DNA of 64,000 nucleotides from Winogradskyella sp. (GTDB taxonomy: Bacteria; Bacteroidota; Bacteroidia; Flavobacteriales; Flavobacteriaceae): contig NZ_JANQIM010000011.1 in the NCBI RefSeq assembly GCF_028282165.1, positions 108,855 through 172,854 of the forward strand, read 5' to 3'. Shown one piece after another: positions 17,676-25,465 of the stretch. Under the pieces are notes generated by a model. It did not search any database and had not been told where the DNA came from. It worked only from the letters and a program-made list of their open reading frames with translations. The number at the start of each line of letters is the position of its first letter. Position 1 is the first letter of the stretch. The position numbers and the translations under genes are program-made.

Positions 17676-17879
17676 ATGAATAAATTAGAGCGACGGCTAA
17701 AAGGGTATTATAAATACAAAAAGCGTTTGAAGAACTACAATCTTACAGGCACAGTTCAACATGCTTTAAGAACAACTGGAAAGCCATGTAGCTGTTTTAT
17801 GTGTAGTCCAGGCAAGACAGAAGAAAAACCAAAATATAAAGCCTCAAACAACAAAGACCATCATTCTATTATTTACTGA
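17676..17879 (+). CDS. Small CxCxxC protein, 67 aa
   Basis: 67 residues, very basic N-terminus (NKLERRLKGYYKYKKRLKNYNL) followed by TTGKPCSCFMCSPGK. The C-x-C-x2-C-x-P motif with the preceding 'TGKPC' is a pattern I know from small Bacteroidota hypothetical proteins. It suggests a metal-binding knuckle joined to a nucleic-acid-binding tail. Starts 4 nt after the previous small gene. Confidence 0.65.
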   Translation: MNKLERRLKGYYKYKKRLKNYNLTGTVQHALRTTGKPCSCFMCSPGKTEEKPKYKASNNKDHHSIIY

Positions 17880-18119
17880 TGGTAGAGGAGTTCTCAATAT
17901 TAGACGAATTGGGAATGAATTAACAAGTTCATTGACTGCAATAGTTTAGTTAGACCTTGGATGGTCGGCAAGAGCCCAAATAGCTTTACCGAATTAGTGG
18001 TACTGCATTACTTGAATCGATTGGCTTACGTACTTCAAAAAAAATGGATAATCCCATATCCCAAACTATACTTATTGGTATAAACTTATATATAGTTCCC
18101 TTTTAACCAAGACTATATC

Positions 18120-18180
18120 CGATTGCAAACGACTACAAACATTTACAAACGAATTTAAACGAGTAACTACCGACTAACAT
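18120..18180 (+). repeat. Short tandem array with ~10-bp period upstream of ssb
   Basis: Successive 10-mers read CGATTGCAAA, CGACTACAAA, CATTTACAAA, CGAATTTAAA and then CGAGTAACTA. The period equals about one helical turn, so the AAA blocks are phased. It lies ~180 bp before the ssb start within a 480-bp gene-free stretch (17880-18359). That stretch also contains a small hairpin, CTGCC...GGCAG, at about 18325-18341. The array could be a bent or protein-binding DNA segment. Confidence 0.55.
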
Positions 18181-18359
18181 TTGTAGGCCTTTGCATCTTT
18201 GCCATGTCGAATTAGTAGTTGCATTGTATACAGTCTAATGTTATTAAAATTTGACATCACTTAAAAGATCCTGAAGCATCCCACAGTTATCGGGACAGGA
18301 TATAGTATTAACTGTTTAACCTGTCTGCCGACAAAGGCAGGCATTAAAATTTAAAACAC

Positions 18360-18692
18360 ATGAACACATTAAGAAACAAAGTACAGTTGATTGGCAACCT
18401 AGGTAATGACCCAGAAATCATTAATTTAGAATCGGGCAAAACCTTGGCAAGATTTTCTATAGCAACCAATGAGAGCTATAAAAATGCACAAGGCGAACGT
18501 GTCACCGATACCCAATGGCACAACATTGTGGCTTGGGGCAAAACAGCTGAGATTATAGAAAAATTTATTACAAAAGGCAAGGAAGTGGCCATAGAAGGAA
18601 AACTCACCACGCGCACTTGGGAAGATAAAGATGGAATTAAACGTTACACCACAGAAGTAATGGTAAATGAACTTTTGATGTTGGGGAAATAA
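18360..18692 (+). CDS. ssb: Short single-stranded DNA-binding protein
   Basis: 110 residues forming one OB-fold: NKVQLIGNLGNDPEI, FSIATNESYKN, TQWHNIVAWGKTAEI, KGKEVAIEGKLTTRTWEDKDG and YTTEVMVNELLML. It ends right after the fold and has no Gly/Gln linker and no acidic C-terminal tip. The tip recruits repair and replication proteins in the housekeeping SSB. Such short versions are accessory SSBs of mobile or competence-like contexts. Two broken copies of the same gene occur at 22415 and 45095. Confidence 0.93.
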   Translation: MNTLRNKVQLIGNLGNDPEIINLESGKTLARFSIATNESYKNAQGERVTDTQWHNIVAWGKTAEIIEKFITKGKEVAIEGKLTTRTWEDKDGIKRYTTEVMVNELLMLGK

Positions 18693-18696
18693 AAAG

Positions 18697-18722
18697 AAAA
18701 CTGCCATATGGCAGTTTTTTTT
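18697..18722 (+). terminator. Rho-independent terminator after ssb
   Basis: A 22-bp perfect palindrome AAAACTGCCATATGGCAGTTTT followed by further T residues, 4 nt after the ssb stop. Confidence 0.88.
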
Positions 18723-18759
18723 GAAATATTCATATTATGATAAAAACCCTTAACAGAGA

Positions 18760-18966
18760 CTATTTTTTTGTTCCCGTCATCAAATAATCTTCTAACTCTG
18801 AGACTTTATTAATTGCAGTATTACTATTGCCAAAGAAAGCGAATCCGAATTTCTTTTTTGGAAATAGCTTTTCAGAAACTTTATAGATACTTAAGGCAAC
18901 TATAGTTGATATAATCAGGGCGAACAGAGTCCTTACGCCAATTTTAAGATTTTGAAAACCAAGTGG
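18760..18966 (-). pseudogene. Start-less open frame with one membrane segment (possible gene remnant)
   Basis: On the minus strand a frame open for ~68 codons reads LKIGVRTLFALIISTIVALSIY, then KVSEKLFPKKKFGFAFFG, and ends EDYLMTGTKK-stop. The sequence is protein-like (membrane helix, basic linker, acidic helix). There is no ATG and only weak alternative starts, and a stop lies immediately upstream. Either the 5' part was lost or an unusual start is used. No family recognised. Confidence 0.35.
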
Positions 18967-19040
18967 TTATAGGTTAAATATAATTAAAACACTATAAGTG
19001 TTGAATATAAATGGATGTGATTTTTTAAAAATTTCAAGCA

Positions 19041-20399
19041 TTAATAGCTCATCTTGTTTTTTATCTTTAGATTTAGTTGTTTTATCTTGTCCAATAATTC
19101 CTTTCCTCTAAGGTTCTTTGCTATAATTATACCCTCCTTATCGATAAGCACTGAGGATGGAAATCCTTGAATTCTATATGTATCTACTATTTTGTTTTTA
19201 GGGTTAGAAATAATGATAGGCCAAAGGAGACCTTTTTTTTTCAAGAATTTGGCAAGCGCATCGGGCCTGTCTTCTGCGATCCCTAAAAATTCGATCTCGG
19301 ACCTTTCCGAACTTAAAAATGCTTTTTCTAAATTTGGGATATCCTCAAGACAGGGCTTGCACCAAGTTCCCCAAAAGTCTATAAAAACGTACTTACCTCT
19401 GTAATCGGATAAGCGGATATCGTTATTGGTGCCGAATTCTTTTTCCACAATAGGATTAGCGTAAAATCCAACCTGATTTGAGTACAAAAGTGTATCTTTT
19501 GGCATTTTCCTTAATCGTAATATTTGATCTACGGGATCTACTTCCAAGAATTGAAAAACTTGGCTGTCTACTTTTAAAAATTGATTTTTATGGACATTTT
19601 TGTTCTTTTCAGAACCTAGATTATCATCAGTATCAAATATATCTATTGTGGCATTCTTGTACGTTAGATTGATAAAGCCGGAGTTAATTGAGATTTTTTT
19701 GCCCAAAAGCTTAGCCTCTGCATGCTCATGGATTGTGTACGACAACCGCCCTTTTTGGTCAATGAAGAATAGCATGGGAACTGTTGTTTCTTTGATTTTG
19801 TCAGTTTTTGCATATTGATACTCTACTTCATGAATATAACTAGGGTCAATATCTTTTTGTTGTTGCCAATCAACCAATTTAATGGGTTTCATTGTTGGGT
19901 TATTGGAGAAATCCAAATCATTATCCGCATCAAGTATATATTCTAATTGATTTCCATCGGATTTATTTATGGCGATATGGACAAAACATTTTAGGTTTTC
20001 GTCATAAAAAGTGTTAGAGTTTTCCGAGTCGATCTTCCACATCACCTTGAGTTGATCAAAGAAAACACTATCTATCTTACCTTCATTAAAGTTTTGAAAT
20101 GCAAACTGATGTGGATTTAAAAGAATGCGCAAAACTATGGCATTGTCCCATGTATCGGGAATTCCGGTTGTAGTAATTATAGTATTGTACCATGGACTCC
20201 TGTTGCTTATTTCCCTAAGGAACAATCTTCCGTGCCTAGGGTTGTATGCATCATAGGGGTTATAGCTTCCAAAGCCTTTAGTGAAACCAAACGGCAACTC
20301 AATAATTTCATTATCCTTAAATTGCGAATCAGATCTGCAAGAAAATAAGGCTAAGAGTATAATTATAAAAACCGGTGCAAGTAGTTTTTGTATTTTCAT
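19041..20399 (-). CDS. TlpA/thioredoxin-fold lipoprotein
   Basis: 452 residues. Signal peptide with lipobox LFSC. The C-terminal ~130 residues are a TlpA-like domain with the redox motif WCKPC (around residues 346-350) in FIDFWGTWCKPCLED, and the cis-Pro region QGFPSSVLI. The first ~300 residues are a beta-rich domain typical of flavobacterial TlpA-type envelope proteins. It overlaps the upstream BlaR1-like gene by 4 nt, so it is the third gene of a BlaI/BlaR1-controlled operon and its probable effector. An envelope thiol-disulfide oxidoreductase is the likely role. Confidence 0.88.
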   Translation of the reverse strand: MKIQKLLAPVFIIILLALFSCRSDSQFKDNEIIELPFGFTKGFGSYNPYDAYNPRHGRLFLREISNRSPWYNTIITTTGIPDTWDNAIVLRILLNPHQFAFQNFNEGKIDSVFFDQLKVMWKIDSENSNTFYDENLKCFVHIAINKSDGNQLEYILDADNDLDFSNNPTMKPIKLVDWQQQKDIDPSYIHEVEYQYAKTDKIKETTVPMLFFIDQKGRLSYTIHEHAEAKLLGKKISINSGFINLTYKNATIDIFDTDDNLGSEKNKNVHKNQFLKVDSQVFQFLEVDPVDQILRLRKMPKDTLLYSNQVGFYANPIVEKEFGTNNDIRLSDYRGKYVFIDFWGTWCKPCLEDIPNLEKAFLSSERSEIEFLGIAEDRPDALAKFLKKKGLLWPIIISNPKNKIVDTYRIQGFPSSVLIDKEGIIIAKNLRGKELLDKIKQLNLKIKNKMSY

Positions 20400-21709
20400 T
20401 TTTTTAGAGGTTTTCCATTTTTATCAACTAAATCGCCATTGCTATTATAATATGTTCTTTTGCCATTTTTTTCAAGATAATAATAGCGTTCATTGTTAAT
20501 AATTATAACTTTTACCTTGGGTTTGTCATTAGAACTGGTTTTTAAAGACGGTAAAAAGCGTTTTTTATCCGTATTGCTATTCTTTGGTTTAGAACTCTTT
20601 TTCACAGAGGAGATGCTATCTTGAGAAGGGACAGGGTTACTGGTTTTGTTTTTAGTATTAATAACAGTTACAGCTTCTGTTGCAGCCTCGGATTGAGACA
20701 AATTGCCTGTTAAATCATCGGTTGCCAAACCATTTGGATGTTGCATGGATGGTAAGAGAAAAGAAAATAATGGAATAGCCAATATGCTTATTACGATGTC
20801 TCGTCTTCTGTTTTTATTTGGCTTAATGTTTGTAATGCCCAAAATATGATTAATTCTATTTCCCAAATCAGAATTATCGATATTTAATACCAACTCTGAC
20901 ACTCTCTTTTCGTTTATCTGCGAAGCGATAATAAGAAAAGACTCTATCAGGGATGATTTAGATTGCGTTACCTTTACAGCATATTCATCGCATAGATTTT
21001 CAGAAAGATGATGTAGCTTTTTTGTTATAATGAAAACTAAGGGTTGAAAAAACAAACAGCATTTTAAGAGATTGTATACCATGGCTTTCTGAGGGTCAAA
21101 ACGTTTTAAGTGGGCCAATTCATGGCTTATTACATTTTTTAATTGCTTTTTGTCTAAAAGCTCATTTAGGTTTTCGGGAATAAATATCTTATTAAGACCG
21201 GTTGCAAACGGGTTTGAGATGTACTTATTGCGCACTATTTTTATGGATCTTCTTATTTTCAGTTTAGATTTTACTTCTAATAAAATTGAAACAAGGCCTT
21301 CGTCATTTTTACAATTAAAATTTTTGATTTTCAGAAAAAAGGTTCTTCGTTTAACATATAATCTCGAGAACCAAAAAAGACTTATCAATAACCAAATAGG
21401 TGCTATTATATAGGACAAATTAATCGTATTAACCTTTTGTGCCGTATGGCTTTGTAAGTTACTCTCAGTTATATGATTTGGAAACCGTTCATATACAAAA
21501 TTATTGACATTAATTAATTCGTGCTGAAAGAAATACTGAAAAGCTGTGGTTAAGATTGGAAGAAATAGTGCCAATAACAAAAAGATCTCATTTCTAGATT
21601 TATTCTTTGAATACTTGATTACAGTCTGGACTATAACAAAATATATTATGGTACTATGTACCAAATAGGTTAAAATTAATAGACAAAAGTCTCCAGCTAT
21701 TATTTCCAT
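20396..21709 (-). CDS. BlaR1/MecR1-like M56 metallopeptidase sensor
   Basis: 437 residues. Four membrane segments (about 8-27, 38-55, 100-118 and around 310), with the M56 zinc motif HELAHLKRFDP at about residue 196 in the cytoplasmic loop. The C-terminal tail ends with YYYLEKNGKRTYYNSNGDL, a short repeat found in several Bacteroidota M56 proteins. The penicillin-binding sensor domain of classical BlaR1 is absent. It overlaps the repressor gene upstream (10 nt) and the TlpA gene downstream (4 nt). It probably cleaves or inactivates the BlaI-type repressor on an envelope signal. Confidence 0.87.
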   Translation of the reverse strand: MEIIAGDFCLLILTYLVHSTIIYFVIVQTVIKYSKNKSRNEIFLLLALFLPILTTAFQYFFQHELINVNNFVYERFPNHITESNLQSHTAQKVNTINLSYIIAPIWLLISLFWFSRLYVKRRTFFLKIKNFNCKNDEGLVSILLEVKSKLKIRRSIKIVRNKYISNPFATGLNKIFIPENLNELLDKKQLKNVISHELAHLKRFDPQKAMVYNLLKCCLFFQPLVFIITKKLHHLSENLCDEYAVKVTQSKSSLIESFLIIASQINEKRVSELVLNIDNSDLGNRINHILGITNIKPNKNRRRDIVISILAIPLFSFLLPSMQHPNGLATDDLTGNLSQSEAATEAVTVINTKNKTSNPVPSQDSISSVKKSSKPKNSNTDKKRFLPSLKTSSNDKPKVKVIIINNERYYYLEKNGKRTYYNSNGDLVDKNGKPLKK

Positions 21710-22080
21710 TTTCCTTGTTTTTTAAGCATTATGATTTTTTTTTGTAATAGATCAATTTCCTCGGAGGTTAACATGTCTTCATCGATTAAGTGATTTACAA
21801 TATCAAAACTTTTACCTTTATAAAATTGATCCGTAATTTTAGAGAGCATCGATCTTTTAACTTTCAATTCGTCGATCAGAGCACTATAGATGTACTTTTT
21901 TCCAAGGGATTTGTGAGTAACCGCGCCTTTGCTCTCTAGCCTTCTTAAAATTGTGCCTATTGTGGTAATTGCAAGATGACGATTACGTTTTTTAAAAATG
22001 GATTGAATCTCCGTAACCGTAATATCTGGATTTTCCCAAATAATTTGCATTACTTCTAGTTGTAAAGTGTCTATTTTCAT
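21700..22080 (-). CDS. BlaI/MecI/CopY family repressor
   Basis: 126 residues. Winged-helix domain at the N-terminus (LQLEVMQIIWENPDITVTEIQ...TTIGTILRRLESKGAVTHKS) and a C-terminal dimerisation helix region. Family members are dimeric repressors cleaved by M56 peptidases. Two perfect 16-bp palindromes of BlaI type lie 15-56 nt upstream of the start, so autoregulation of the whole three-gene operon is very likely. Confidence 0.92.
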   Translation of the reverse strand: MKIDTLQLEVMQIIWENPDITVTEIQSIFKKRNRHLAITTIGTILRRLESKGAVTHKSLGKKYIYSALIDELKVKRSMLSKITDQFYKGKSFDIVNHLIDEDMLTSEEIDLLQKKIIMLKKQGKWK

Positions 22081-22095
22081 TTTATTTACAATTAA

Positions 22096-22136
22096 TACTA
22101 CAAGTGTAGTAGAACAAACATACTACATATGTAGTA
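22096..22136. promoter_or_regulatory. Two BlaI-type operators
   Basis: TACTACAAGTGTAGTA at 22096-22111 and TACTACATATGTAGTA at 22121-22136, with centres 25 bp apart. Both are inverted repeats of TACTACA/TGTAGTA, the consensus of BlaI/MecI operators (dyad TACA...TGTA). They lie directly upstream of the repressor gene on the minus strand. Confidence 0.88.
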
Positions 22137-22414
22137 AAATTCCAAAAAAAATATTTTTTTGTCTTATAAGGTTCTAAAAACAAGAATCAAATGAGTTCAA
22201 TATCGGGATAGGGTTACCAATATTCTTTTCTTGGATGCGGAAAAATGGTAAAAGCTTCGGCGGTATTGGGCATTAAATTTTTAATTAAATACAGTTTGGT
22301 GCCAAATTAAGTACTGTCCAAAAAACTTATTTAGGAACATCTAGTGTTTCATTGGTTCCAACGACCTCACTTTTGCTAGAGAATTTGATTCTGAATTAAG
22401 GGTTTGCCTATCTA

Positions 22415-22651
22415 ATGATTTTGTACAGAGTGGCACATGTTTTAGAGCGAGGCGAAAAAGTAAACTACAAGTCAATACACAATATTGTAGCTTGGGGCAA
22501 AACAGCTGAGATTGTAGAAAAATTTATTACAAAAGGCAAGGAAGTGGCCATAGGAGGGAAACTCACCACTAGGTCGTGGGAGGATAAAGATGGCATAAAG
22601 CGCTATACTACCGAAGTGGTTTGTAATGAGCTACTAATGTTGAGTAAATAA
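22415..22651 (+). pseudogene. ssb copy 2, truncated
   Basis: From about codon 10 the frame reads ERGEKVNYKSIHNIVAWGKT, then AEIVEKFITKGKEVAIGGKL and on to NELLMLSK. It is colinear with residues ~48-110 of the intact ssb at 18360. The N-terminal half of the OB-fold is missing, so it cannot form a functional SSB. The nucleotide identity to copy 1 is high over ~170 bp. A hairpin TTAGGCAGG/CCTGCCTAA follows at 22675-22699. Confidence 0.85.
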
Positions 22652-22766
22652 TATCGCTATATTTTGAATTAAAATTAGGCAGGTTTCTAGCCTGCCTAAA
22701 CTATTGAAACCCCCTTAAAGTAAAATTTTTCAAGTCCCCTTAACATAGAAAACTTAATCATTCTCT

Positions 22767-22810
22767 GTAACAGAAGTTACTAATATTGACAACTATAGGT
22801 TTTAATTTAG
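22767..22810 (+). promoter_or_regulatory. Crp/Fnr-type promoter module A
   Basis: Operator GTAACAGAAGTTAC (22767-22780) followed at the fixed spacing by -7-like TAATTTAG (22803-22810; two changes from TAnnTTTG). It lies 165 nt upstream of the Crp/Fnr gene, suggesting autoregulation from a long leader. The same 44-bp geometry recurs at 23681, 26019, 34411, 36935 and 38738. Confidence 0.65.
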
Positions 22811-22830
22811 CCAAATCAATTAAAGCTTTA

Positions 22831-22932
22831 ATGAACCTAGTATTTAAGCTATTAAACATACTTTATTTGGTCAGTAATATTCTAATCAATGTACTAAATA
22901 TTAAATACTACGGATGTTTTGAAATTTTCTGA
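22831..22932 (+). CDS. Possible leader peptide, 33 aa, in the Crp/Fnr gene leader
   Basis: ATG to TGA, beginning ~15-20 nt after the predicted start of transcription from module A: a short hydrophobic helix (LVFKLLNILYLVSNILINVL) with a C-terminal KYYGCFEIF. The position just inside the leader is suggestive. Nothing else supports translation, and AT-rich DNA yields such ORFs by chance. Confidence 0.25.
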   Translation: MNLVFKLLNILYLVSNILINVLNIKYYGCFEIF

Positions 22933-22974
22933 ACTAATTCGCAATAGCATAATTGTACTAATTGATTTTAGGCA

Positions 22975-23625
22975 TTGACAAAACACAAGCAAATGATAGA
23001 AGAATTTAAAACGAGTTATAGACAACATTTTGAAGAGACTCTAATTAATGAAATAATCGAGGTTGGAATCTTCAAAGAAGTAAATGAGGGACATAAATTG
23101 ATTGATATTGGGGAATATTTAAGAGGAATGCCACTCTTAATATCGGGTGCCATAAAAATATTACGAGAGGATAGCGATGATGGGGAACTACTACTATACT
23201 ATTTAGAAAGAGGGGACACCTGCTCAATGACGATGACTTGTTGTATGGGAAATACTAAAAGTGAAATACGAGCAATTGCAGAAATGGACACTAAAATTGT
23301 ATTAGTCCCTATTCAAAAAATGGAATTATGGATTGCTAAATACAAAAGTTGGAGAAATTTTGTTTTTGAAAGCTATCACAATAGACTCAATGAATTACTC
23401 CATACTTTGGATAGTATAGCATTTAATGCAATGGATCAGCGTTTACTCGATTACATCAAAGAAAAAAGAAGAATTGTCAAAAACGACATCATCAAAAATA
23501 CTCATCAAGAAATAGCTTACGATTTAAACTCATCAAGAGTGGTTATTTCTAGATTATTGAAAAAACTAGAACGACTAGGTCATGTTGATCTTCACAGAAA
23601 TTATATAAAGGTCCTTAATTTATAA
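22975..23625 (+). CDS. Crp/Fnr family transcriptional regulator
   Basis: 216 residues from TTG (a downstream ATG at 22993 would shorten it by six). The N-terminal cyclic-nucleotide-binding-like beta-roll lacks the cAMP phosphate cassette and instead has cysteines 83, 89 and 90 in GDTCSMTMTCCMGN. The C-terminal wHTH has the recognition region THQEIAYDLNSSRVVISRLLKKLE. The C-terminal half of this HTH fits binding to a dyad. The sequence GTAAC-N4-GTTAC recurs in front of this gene and five neighbouring units, so this protein is the obvious candidate regulator. The clustered cysteines suggest a thiol, persulfide or oxygen signal; that is inference. Confidence 0.9.
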   Translation: MTKHKQMIEEFKTSYRQHFEETLINEIIEVGIFKEVNEGHKLIDIGEYLRGMPLLISGAIKILREDSDDGELLLYYLERGDTCSMTMTCCMGNTKSEIRAIAEMDTKIVLVPIQKMELWIAKYKSWRNFVFESYHNRLNELLHTLDSIAFNAMDQRLLDYIKEKRRIVKNDIIKNTHQEIAYDLNSSRVVISRLLKKLERLGHVDLHRNYIKVLNL

Positions 23626-23680
23626 TACTTTGAAAAGGATAATAATAGACTGTCGGCTTATAGTTTCACCCCAATAATAT

Positions 23681-23724
23681 GTAACCTATGTTACTGCCTA
23701 AGAAGCCAATGCATATTATTTTTG
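23681..23724 (+). promoter_or_regulatory. Crp/Fnr-type promoter module B (rhodanese operon)
   Basis: Perfect dyad GTAACCTATGTTAC at 23681-23694 and an exact TAnnTTTG (TATTTTTG) at 23717-23724. Dyad centre to -7 start is 29.5 bp, placing the operator near -41 as in class II Crp/Fnr activation. The rhodanese ATG is 24 nt downstream. Confidence 0.85.
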
Positions 23725-23747
23725 AGACAAATCAAACTTAATTTATT

Positions 23748-24089
23748 ATGACGCTTCTTAAAATTTTTGGATCACAAACAAAAGAGACTAACAATATAAA
23801 AATTCTAACTTCTGAAGAATTTAAATCTGCAATCAATGAGAAAGATATTCAACTCATTGATGTTAGAACATCCCGAGAATATAATTCTGGACATATTGAA
23901 AAAGCAGTAAACATTGATTTTTTTAATCGCTTGACCTTTGTAGATGCTTTAAAAAAACTAGACAAAAGTAGACCTGTGTTTCTCTACTGTCATTCAGGAA
24001 ATAGAAGTCAAAAAGCAGCTAAAATGATTTTAGAAATGGGTTTTCAAGAAATCTATGATCTTCGAGGGGGATATTCATCTTGGAGCTAA
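23748..24089 (+). CDS. Rhodanese-like sulfurtransferase
   Basis: 113 residues, a single rhodanese domain: QLIDVRTSREYNSGHI and the active-site loop CHSGNR with Cys81. No signal peptide is obvious; the N-terminus (LLKIFGSQTKE) is polar. It would move sulfane sulfur between thiols. First gene of a three-gene operon with a di-haem-type lipoprotein and a thioredoxin, all behind promoter module B. Confidence 0.9.
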   Translation: MTLLKIFGSQTKETNNIKILTSEEFKSAINEKDIQLIDVRTSREYNSGHIEKAVNIDFFNRLTFVDALKKLDKSRPVFLYCHSGNRSQKAAKMILEMGFQEIYDLRGGYSSWS

Positions 24090-24123
24090 GATATTAACAG
24101 AATTAATCGCAACAGAAATTAAA

Positions 24124-25143
24124 ATGAACAGATCGCTAACTTTCCTTTTTTTGATTCTTATAGTAGTTACGGGTTGCAATAATAGAAACTCCGAAGCCTA
24201 TAATCCTGTTATAAATGAAAAGACAGAAGAGAAAAAAGAAATAGCCACAAAAATTCATTCTGGTAAAAAATTGATGGAAACTCAATGCTACATTTGTCAC
24301 AGTCCATCAGCAGCAGAAAAAGAAGGTAGAATCGGGCCACCAATGATTGCCATTAAAGCCCACTATATTGACGATGAAACAACAAAAGAAGTGTTTACTG
24401 ACGCAATGTGGAACTTTCTCAAAAACCCCTCAAAGGATAGAGCAAAACTGCGCGGTGCGGTAAGAAGATTTGGGGTTATGCCTTATCAACCTTTTAAAAA
24501 AGAAGAGATAGTACAGATCGCTGAGTATATTTATGATTACCAAATCGATGAACCATCTTGGTTTAAGGAACATTGGGAAAATGGGCACAAAAAGAAGAGA
24601 AAACCCTATAAGAATAATGGTAAGATAGCCGCTGGCGTAAGCGATATGACTGTTAAAGATGTTGGACTTAGTTATGCCTTAGGAACTAAAAAGGTTTTGG
24701 GTAAGAATCTTATGGGCACAATACAAGCAAAAGGCACTTTAGAAGCCTTAACCTTTTGTAATGAAAAAGCATATCCACTAACCGATAGCATGGCAACCCA
24801 ATTTAACGCTACTATAAAAAGAGTAAGCGATAAACCTAGAAATCCCAACAACAAGGCTAATATAGAAGAACTAGAAAAAATCGAGTACTTTAAAGAGCTC
24901 ATTGCAAACGACAAGAAAACAGAGCCTGTAGTAGAAAAAAAGAACGGATATAATCAATTTTACTACCCAATTACAACTAATACTATGTGTCTGCAATGCC
25001 ATGGTGAACCCAATGAGCAAATAACATCTGAGGTGTTAGCTACAATTAATAGCCTGTACCCTAACGATCTGGCTAAAGGCTATAAGATAAATCAAGTAAG
25101 AGGCATTTGGAGCATTACATTTAAAGACGCTAAGAATGAGTAA
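24124..25143 (+). CDS. Lipoprotein with c-type cytochrome and DUF3365 (Tll0287-like) haem domain
   Basis: Start chosen at the ATG 24124, which gives a proper lipoprotein signal (lipobox VVTGC, Cys18), rather than the longer frame that overlaps the rhodanese gene. 339 residues. The first haem motif is C55-Y-I-C58-H in a cytochrome c domain (to about residue 145). The second, C289-L-Q-C292-H, is in the C-terminal DUF3365-type haem-binding domain (about 160-335). A periplasm- or surface-anchored electron carrier or haem sensor is likely. The stop overlaps the thioredoxin start by 8 nt, so translation is coupled. Confidence 0.88.
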   Translation: MNRSLTFLFLILIVVTGCNNRNSEAYNPVINEKTEEKKEIATKIHSGKKLMETQCYICHSPSAAEKEGRIGPPMIAIKAHYIDDETTKEVFTDAMWNFLKNPSKDRAKLRGAVRRFGVMPYQPFKKEEIVQIAEYIYDYQIDEPSWFKEHWENGHKKKRKPYKNNGKIAAGVSDMTVKDVGLSYALGTKKVLGKNLMGTIQAKGTLEALTFCNEKAYPLTDSMATQFNATIKRVSDKPRNPNNKANIEELEKIEYFKELIANDKKTEPVVEKKNGYNQFYYPITTNTMCLQCHGEPNEQITSEVLATINSLYPNDLAKGYKINQVRGIWSITFKDAKNE

Positions 25144-25432
25144 ATTTTCAGAACTTACAAGCTCTAACAAACCTGTTTTAGTAGATTTCTTTGCTGAATG
25201 GTGTGGGCCTTGTAAAACCATGTTGCCAATACTTCAGGATGTTAAAGCAGAACTAAAAGAAGAGGTATCAATAATTAAAATTAATGTTGACAAAAATCAA
25301 AGGTTAGCTTCTAACTACAACATAAGAAGTATCCCTACACTTATTCTTTTTAAACAAGGCGCCATCAAATGGAAACAATCAGGAATAGTTGATACTTCAA
25401 CCCTAATACATGTTATAAAAAGGCACCTTTAA
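25136..25432 (+). CDS. Thioredoxin
   Basis: 98 residues, complete thioredoxin fold with active site W22-C23-G24-P25-C26-K and cis-Pro in RSIPTLIL. No signal peptide, so cytoplasmic. Overlaps the cytochrome lipoprotein gene by 8 nt in the rhodanese operon. Together with rhodanese it suggests reduction of persulfides or disulfides. Confidence 0.92.
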   Translation: MSKFSELTSSNKPVLVDFFAEWCGPCKTMLPILQDVKAELKEEVSIIKINVDKNQRLASNYNIRSIPTLILFKQGAIKWKQSGIVDTSTLIHVIKRHL

Positions 25433-25465
25433 TATCAATATCTAAAAGTTTACAACAAAAAATCT

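Noticed and set aside
24055..24123. Extended N-terminus of the cytochrome lipoprotein
   Set aside because: It would overlap the rhodanese gene and bury the lipoprotein signal; the ATG at 24124 gives a proper signal peptide and lipobox.
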